In this document: positions 60,645 through 64,000 of the stretch, piece after piece
Layout of the letters: every line of letters begins with the position of its first letter
How positions within the stretch are numbered: the first letter of the stretch is position 1
Assembly: GCA_003609755.1 (NCBI GenBank)
Contig: AP017992.1
Span: forward strand, 1 to 64,000
From: Planktothrix agardhii NIES-204
Lineage (GTDB): Bacteria > Cyanobacteriota > Cyanobacteriia > Cyanobacteriales > Microcoleaceae
Reading direction: 5' to 3'
DNA: 64,000 bases
Position numbers and translations under genes: made by a program
The notes under the pieces: model-generated
Database searches by the model: none
What the model saw: only the letters and a program-made list of their open reading frames with translations
Told to the model about the DNA's origin: nothing

Positions 60645-61739
60645 ATGAACTTACTTAATAGTCTAGCCGATTGGAAAGGCGATGAACTACTCAACTCTAA
60701 ATACTGGAACTACCACCTGAGTCCAAAGGAAATAGAAGAAATTGAATCAGCCCTGCACAATCTTAAACTTTTCAATAAAGAGGCTATTCAGTTTAATCAA
60801 CTTAAGAAAACCTTAGTTGATATTTCCGAAGAATTAGAGAATGGCAGGGGAACTGTTTTATTAAAAGGCGTTCCCGTCGATCAATATTCAGACACAGAAC
60901 TGGCAGAATTTCACCTAATTTTATGTCAGCAAATGGGGATTCCGATTCGCCAATCTGGTTTAGATTGGGATTCCCCTAAACGAGAGAAATCTCAATTTGT
61001 TACTTACATTAGAGCAGAAGCTAATTCCTCCCAAAATGGTAAGCAATCTACAGACGCATTCGGCTTTCATACTGATCGCTACGACGTACTCAGTTTACTT
61101 TGTGTTAGACAAGCGCGAATGGGTGGAGAAAACCGTTTAGCAAGTGCCATTACCATCTATAATCAAATGCTTCAATCCTATCCTGAAATAGCGGAAAGTT
61201 TGTTTCAGGAAATGCCCTGGCTTTATGAAGGAAAAGGCGGCTGGATCAACTATCCTATATGGCAGATTTACAAAAGTAAATTTACCACTCAACTTTCCAG
61301 CACTTATCCAATTTTAAGTCAACTTGTTGAAGGCGCACCTCGACTTACCGAACAACATAAACAAGGTCTAAATTTATTACAAACTATCGGGAGCGAAGTT
61401 AGCATAACCTTCAAATTAGAACCCGGAGACTGGCTCATGGTCAACAATCATTTGGTTTATCATGCTCGTGCTTCTTGGGAAGTTGAGTCAGGAGATTACG
61501 AGCGCCTACTGCTGAGAGTTTGCTTTTCGCCCTGTAATAGTCGAGAATTACCCAATACTGAAGCTTTTAGAGCGATTTGGAGATCGGTAGAAGCAGGTCA
61601 GCCTAGAGGAGGTTATTTACCTAATTATCAGCTACCGCCAGACCAGGCCATTAACTCACCGTTATCAGAAACGGAGGCTTATTGGTTAGATCGCTATCTA
61701 AAAGTAAGATGGGTAGGTGTGGAACAAATAAAAAAATAA
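60645..61739 (+). CDS. TauD/clavaminate-synthase-like dioxygenase, first copy
   Basis: This 364-residue Fe(II)/2-oxoglutarate oxygenase has FHTDRYDVLSLLCVRQA (His142 and Asp144 as iron ligands) and a distal His in MVNNHLVYHARASW near 268-281, with Arg in RLLLRVCF for 2-oxoglutarate. The family includes amino-acid and peptide hydroxylases. The N-terminal ADWKGDELLNSKYWNYHL segment is shared with the next gene and seems a lineage-specific extension. It lies 31 bp after the aldo-keto reductase gene. Confidence 0.88.
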   Translation: MNLLNSLADWKGDELLNSKYWNYHLSPKEIEEIESALHNLKLFNKEAIQFNQLKKTLVDISEELENGRGTVLLKGVPVDQYSDTELAEFHLILCQQMGIPIRQSGLDWDSPKREKSQFVTYIRAEANSSQNGKQSTDAFGFHTDRYDVLSLLCVRQARMGGENRLASAITIYNQMLQSYPEIAESLFQEMPWLYEGKGGWINYPIWQIYKSKFTTQLSSTYPILSQLVEGAPRLTEQHKQGLNLLQTIGSEVSITFKLEPGDWLMVNNHLVYHARASWEVESGDYERLLLRVCFSPCNSRELPNTEAFRAIWRSVEAGQPRGGYLPNYQLPPDQAINSPLSETEAYWLDRYLKVRWVGVEQIKK

Positions 61740-61753
61740 AATAGAGGATTTTT

Positions 61754-62908
61754 ATGGAAACAGCATTTAAAGCAATGTCAAACCAATCTAATGAAGATAT
61801 GCCTACCTTAATCAATTGTGCAGCAGCCTGGAAAGGAGACGAATTACTGAATTCAACTTACTGGAATTATCAATTAACTGCGGGGGAAGTTGCAGAAATT
61901 GAAACCGCGATTTGCTGTTTAAATAATACTGAAAAAATTTTTGATAATTTAGAGGGTGAGTTTAATCAACTCAGCAAAACTCTAGCTAATGTTTCTGAAG
62001 AATTGGAAAATGGCAAGGGTGCGGTTCTCTTAAAAGGAGTTCCTGTTAATCGTTGTTCTGACGAGGAAATTGCTAAGGTTTATCTGGCGATGTGCAGACT
62101 GCTGGGAATGCCAATTAGAGAATCTAATTCAGACTTTGATTCTCCGATCAGAAGCCAAACACAATTTATTACTTATATCAGGGCAGAAGCAGCAGATTCA
62201 TCCCAAGAAGGAAAACAGTCTAATGATGCGTTTAAGTTTCACACTGATCGCTGTGATGCCAATAGCTTACTCTGTATTAGACAAGCCAGAACAGGAGGAG
62301 AAAACCACTTAGCCAGCGCCATTACAATCTATAACGAAATGTGTCAATCTCATCCCGATATTGCTGAAGAATTATTTCAGGAAATTCCATTTTTTTTTGA
62401 AGGCGAAAACAATTGGACTACCTACCCTCTCTGGTGTATTCACAAGGGCAAATTCACAACCCAGTATTCCAGTGCTTATGTTTCGTTAAGCCAGTTAATT
62501 CCAGATGCTCCGCGACTTACTGAAAAGCAGAAGCAAGGGTTATATCTTTTACAGGAAATTGGCTTGAGGGTGGGAATAAAACTAAGGGTAGAACCAGGTG
62601 ATTGGTTGATTACTAATAATCATTTTGTTTATCATTCTCGGACATCTTGGCCAATCGAAGGAGGGCAATACGATCGCTTACTTTTACGCACTTGGTACAC
62701 GCCATTTAATAGCCGAGAATTACCGGATACACCATCGTTCAAAACTTTTTGGGGAGCAGTAGAAGCGGGAAAACCAAAGGGAGGTTTTTTACCCAATCAT
62801 TCAACCCCTCCAGACCAACCCATTACCGAACCTTTATCAGAAACCGATGCTTATTGGTTAGCTCAATATATGAAAGGAAGATGGAGAGGAGTTGATCAAA
62901 TTAAATGA
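61754..62908 (+). CDS. TauD/clavaminate-synthase-like dioxygenase, second copy
   Basis: This 384-residue paralogue of the preceding gene starts 15 bp downstream. It keeps FHTDRCDANSLLCIRQA and TNNHFVYHSRTSW with all iron ligands. The N-terminus is about 16 residues longer (METAFKAMSNQSNED). Similarity runs the full length. Its stop overlaps the next gene's ATG, so this part of the operon is translationally coupled. Duplicated dioxygenases commonly hydroxylate neighbouring positions or catalyse successive steps. Confidence 0.88.
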   Translation: METAFKAMSNQSNEDMPTLINCAAAWKGDELLNSTYWNYQLTAGEVAEIETAICCLNNTEKIFDNLEGEFNQLSKTLANVSEELENGKGAVLLKGVPVNRCSDEEIAKVYLAMCRLLGMPIRESNSDFDSPIRSQTQFITYIRAEAADSSQEGKQSNDAFKFHTDRCDANSLLCIRQARTGGENHLASAITIYNEMCQSHPDIAEELFQEIPFFFEGENNWTTYPLWCIHKGKFTTQYSSAYVSLSQLIPDAPRLTEKQKQGLYLLQEIGLRVGIKLRVEPGDWLITNNHFVYHSRTSWPIEGGQYDRLLLRTWYTPFNSRELPDTPSFKTFWGAVEAGKPKGGFLPNHSTPPDQPITEPLSETDAYWLAQYMKGRWRGVDQIK

Positions 62909-63690
62909 TATACCAGCAAAGAAATTTTAACATTCATCAGATCCAAACATCCCAAAATCAACATTGTTATGGCATGGGAGTTGGGGTGATTATTCTCGAT
63001 GAACAATATCCCGGATTTCCGGGTGATACTCGTAACGCCAGCGCCTATCCGTTCCCGATTCAATATGAAATTGCTGAAGGTTTGGATGGGAAAGAATTAC
63101 TGTTTAATGCTGATAAGACATCTTATCTCGCTCCCATTCAAAAAGCAGCTAAGAAACTGGAGAAAATCGGGTGTCGAGCGATCGCTGGAGAATGCGGTTA
63201 TTTCGCTTATTTTCAAAAAGAAATAGCAGGATATGTTAAAGTTCCCGTTTTCATGTCCAGCTTATTGCAAGTGCCTTTGGCACAAAATTTGATTGGGAAT
63301 AATCAGGTTGTTGGTATCCTTGTTTTCTCGAAAAATGTTTTAACATCAACCCACTTAGAAGCTGTCGGTATTCAACTCAACAGCAATTATGTGATTGAGG
63401 GAATTATGGAGTCCGGGCTTTGTCCTGAAATTACTAATCTTTACATGGCTTCTGATCCATTATTACGAGGAGCAAATTATGAAAAAATCGAGCAAGAATT
63501 GACGGCACTTGCTGTTAATTTTTATCAGCGTTACCCGCAAATGGGAGCCTTACTTCTAGAATGTTCTGGAACTCCACCTTTTGCGAGATCGATCCAACAG
63601 GCGATTCGTCTTCCGGTTTTTAGTTGGGGTACTTTATTGGATTATGCTTATTCCGTCGCCGTTCACCGTGACTTCTATGGTCATGTTTAA
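62905..63690 (+). CDS. Aspartate/glutamate/hydantoin-racemase-family protein
   Basis: This 261-residue protein of the Asp/Glu racemase superfamily has two catalytic-type cysteines, in IAGECGYFAYF and LLLECSGTPPFA, at the expected spacing. The N-terminal MGVGVIILDEQYPGFPGDTR and FNADKTSYLAPIQKAAKKLE segments complete the fold. Superfamily members racemise amino acids or act as decarboxylases, amidases or hydantoin racemases. The substrate cannot be read from sequence. It overlaps the preceding dioxygenase by four bases (ATGA). Confidence 0.85.
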   Translation: MIYQQRNFNIHQIQTSQNQHCYGMGVGVIILDEQYPGFPGDTRNASAYPFPIQYEIAEGLDGKELLFNADKTSYLAPIQKAAKKLEKIGCRAIAGECGYFAYFQKEIAGYVKVPVFMSSLLQVPLAQNLIGNNQVVGILVFSKNVLTSTHLEAVGIQLNSNYVIEGIMESGLCPEITNLYMASDPLLRGANYEKIEQELTALAVNFYQRYPQMGALLLECSGTPPFARSIQQAIRLPVFSWGTLLDYAYSVAVHRDFYGHV

Positions 63691-63696
63691 TAACTC

Positions 63697-63741
63697 CCCT
63701 TTAGATCCTCGACTTCTTCAAGAAATCGGGGATCTAAAGGG
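63697..63741. repeat. Long imperfect palindrome (GATCCCCGA.. type)
   Basis: CCCTTTAGATCCTCGACTTC and its inverted partner GAAATCGGGGATCTAAAGGG form a stem of about 22 bp with two mismatches and an almost closed loop. It is typical of dispersed palindromes in Planktothrix, Microcystis and Nostoc. It lies between the racemase and transporter genes and could also act as a terminator, though no T-run follows. Confidence 0.65.
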
Positions 63742-63781
63742 AATCTTAAAACACAGAAAAACACTCTAAACTTTACCGATA

Positions 63782-64000
63782 ATGTCCCTAGAATCTCAAC
63801 TTGAACAACTCGAACATCCCCCCCTGTTATCAGAGCAAAATGCAAAATTGATTCCTTATGTCGCTCTTTTAATTGCACTTCTGGCGATCGGTATGGGCCC
63901 GATTTTTGTTAAATTTAGCACTGCCGAAATAGGGGCTAATGCTACCACCTTTAATCGCTTTTGGATTGCTGGAGTAGTTTTTGGGATCTGGAACGGATTT
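63782..64000 (+). CDS. EamA/DMT-family transporter, partial (5' end)
   Basis: The first 73 codons lie in the window and the gene continues beyond it. After a charged N-terminus (SLESQLEQLEHPPLLSEQN) come a membrane helix (LIPYVALLIALLAIGMGPIF) and the EamA-like FVKFSTAEIGANATTFNRFW, then a second helix. DMT transporters export small metabolites. Its position at the end of the plus-strand operon suggests product or precursor export. Confidence 0.8.
   Translation, partial: MSLESQLEQLEHPPLLSEQNAKLIPYVALLIALLAIGMGPIFVKFSTAEIGANATTFNRFWIAGVVFGIWNGF

Noticed and set aside
36549-64000. Saxitoxin or cylindrospermopsin cluster
   Set aside because: Amidinotransferase, carbamoyltransferase and desaturase-like genes recall sxt, but no SxtA-type PKS, SxtB deaminase or cyr PKS series is present, and glycosyltransferase and racemase genes do not fit.

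Overview
The window reads as cyanobacterial DNA, most like a filamentous Oscillatoriales such as Planktothrix, Microcoleus or Oscillatoria. The evidence is AT-rich sequence with many HIP1-type octamers (GCGATCGC), cyanobacterial IS families, plasmid initiators of the cyanobacterial DUF3854/CyRepA1 type, type III CRISPR parts and a large tailoring-enzyme cluster with sulfotransferase, amidinotransferase and carbamoyltransferase genes. Two initiator-type genes, a ParA/ribbon-helix-helix pair, iteron-like repeats and a tyrosine recombinase suggest a plasmid, or plasmids fused or integrated into a larger replicon. The sequence alone does not decide between these. No tRNA, rRNA or core housekeeping gene was recognised.

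Region 1 (1-14.5 kb) is a decaying type III CRISPR locus. A TnpB element and a 1306-bp DDE insertion sequence cut off its left side. What follows is a truncated helical protein, a two-domain RAMP (Cas7-like) protein, a CARF-like protein truncated by an IS4-type element, a 7-repeat array, and a P-loop kinase/WYL fusion. After these come three conserved-looking unknown genes, a pentapeptide protein and a 4-repeat array lying between two cas1 pieces in permuted order. No cas10, cas2 or cas6 is present in the window.

Region 2 (15.3-19.8 kb) is the most unusual. An 881-residue protein carries the motif series of two-barrel RNA polymerases (YonO and cellular RNA-dependent RNA polymerase type): a KG motif, a coiled-coil connector, NPMRHWGD, DTDGD, NDITG and AVDxxK. 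It lies in a minus-strand cassette with a membrane/coiled-coil protein and a remnant of a virion- or fibre-like protein cut by a second copy of the 1306-bp IS.

Region 3 (21.1-36.4 kb) is a plasmid-maintenance and accessory region. It holds ParA and RHH genes with upstream iterons, two large initiators, a recombinase, a giant coiled-coil membrane protein, a candidate small RNA, a 12-bp tandem iteron block, an HNH nuclease, the tail of a DNA methylase gene and a MntA/HepT toxin-antitoxin pair.

Region 4 (36.5-64 kb) is a natural-product tailoring cluster. It opens with a polyketide synthase gene cut after about 146 codons by a 620-bp element with long terminal inverted repeats. Minus-strand genes (37.6-53.3 kb) encode an ABC exporter, a PhyH dioxygenase, glycosyltransferases, a carbamoyltransferase, methyltransferase-like proteins, a peptide-binding lipoprotein, a TPR-sulfotransferase, a TauD dioxygenase and a nucleotidyltransferase-kinase fusion with a HAD phosphatase. 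Divergent plus-strand genes (53.6-64 kb) encode an amidinotransferase, a second sulfotransferase, a SnoaL-ankyrin-Old Yellow Enzyme fusion, paired membrane hydroxylases, an aldo-keto reductase, paired Fe/2-oxoglutarate dioxygenases, an Asp/Glu-racemase-family protein and an EamA transporter that runs off the end. Together they predict a guanidino, carbamoylated, glycosylated, sulfated and heavily oxidised metabolite. Its scaffold enzyme is missing or broken here, and I cannot name the product.
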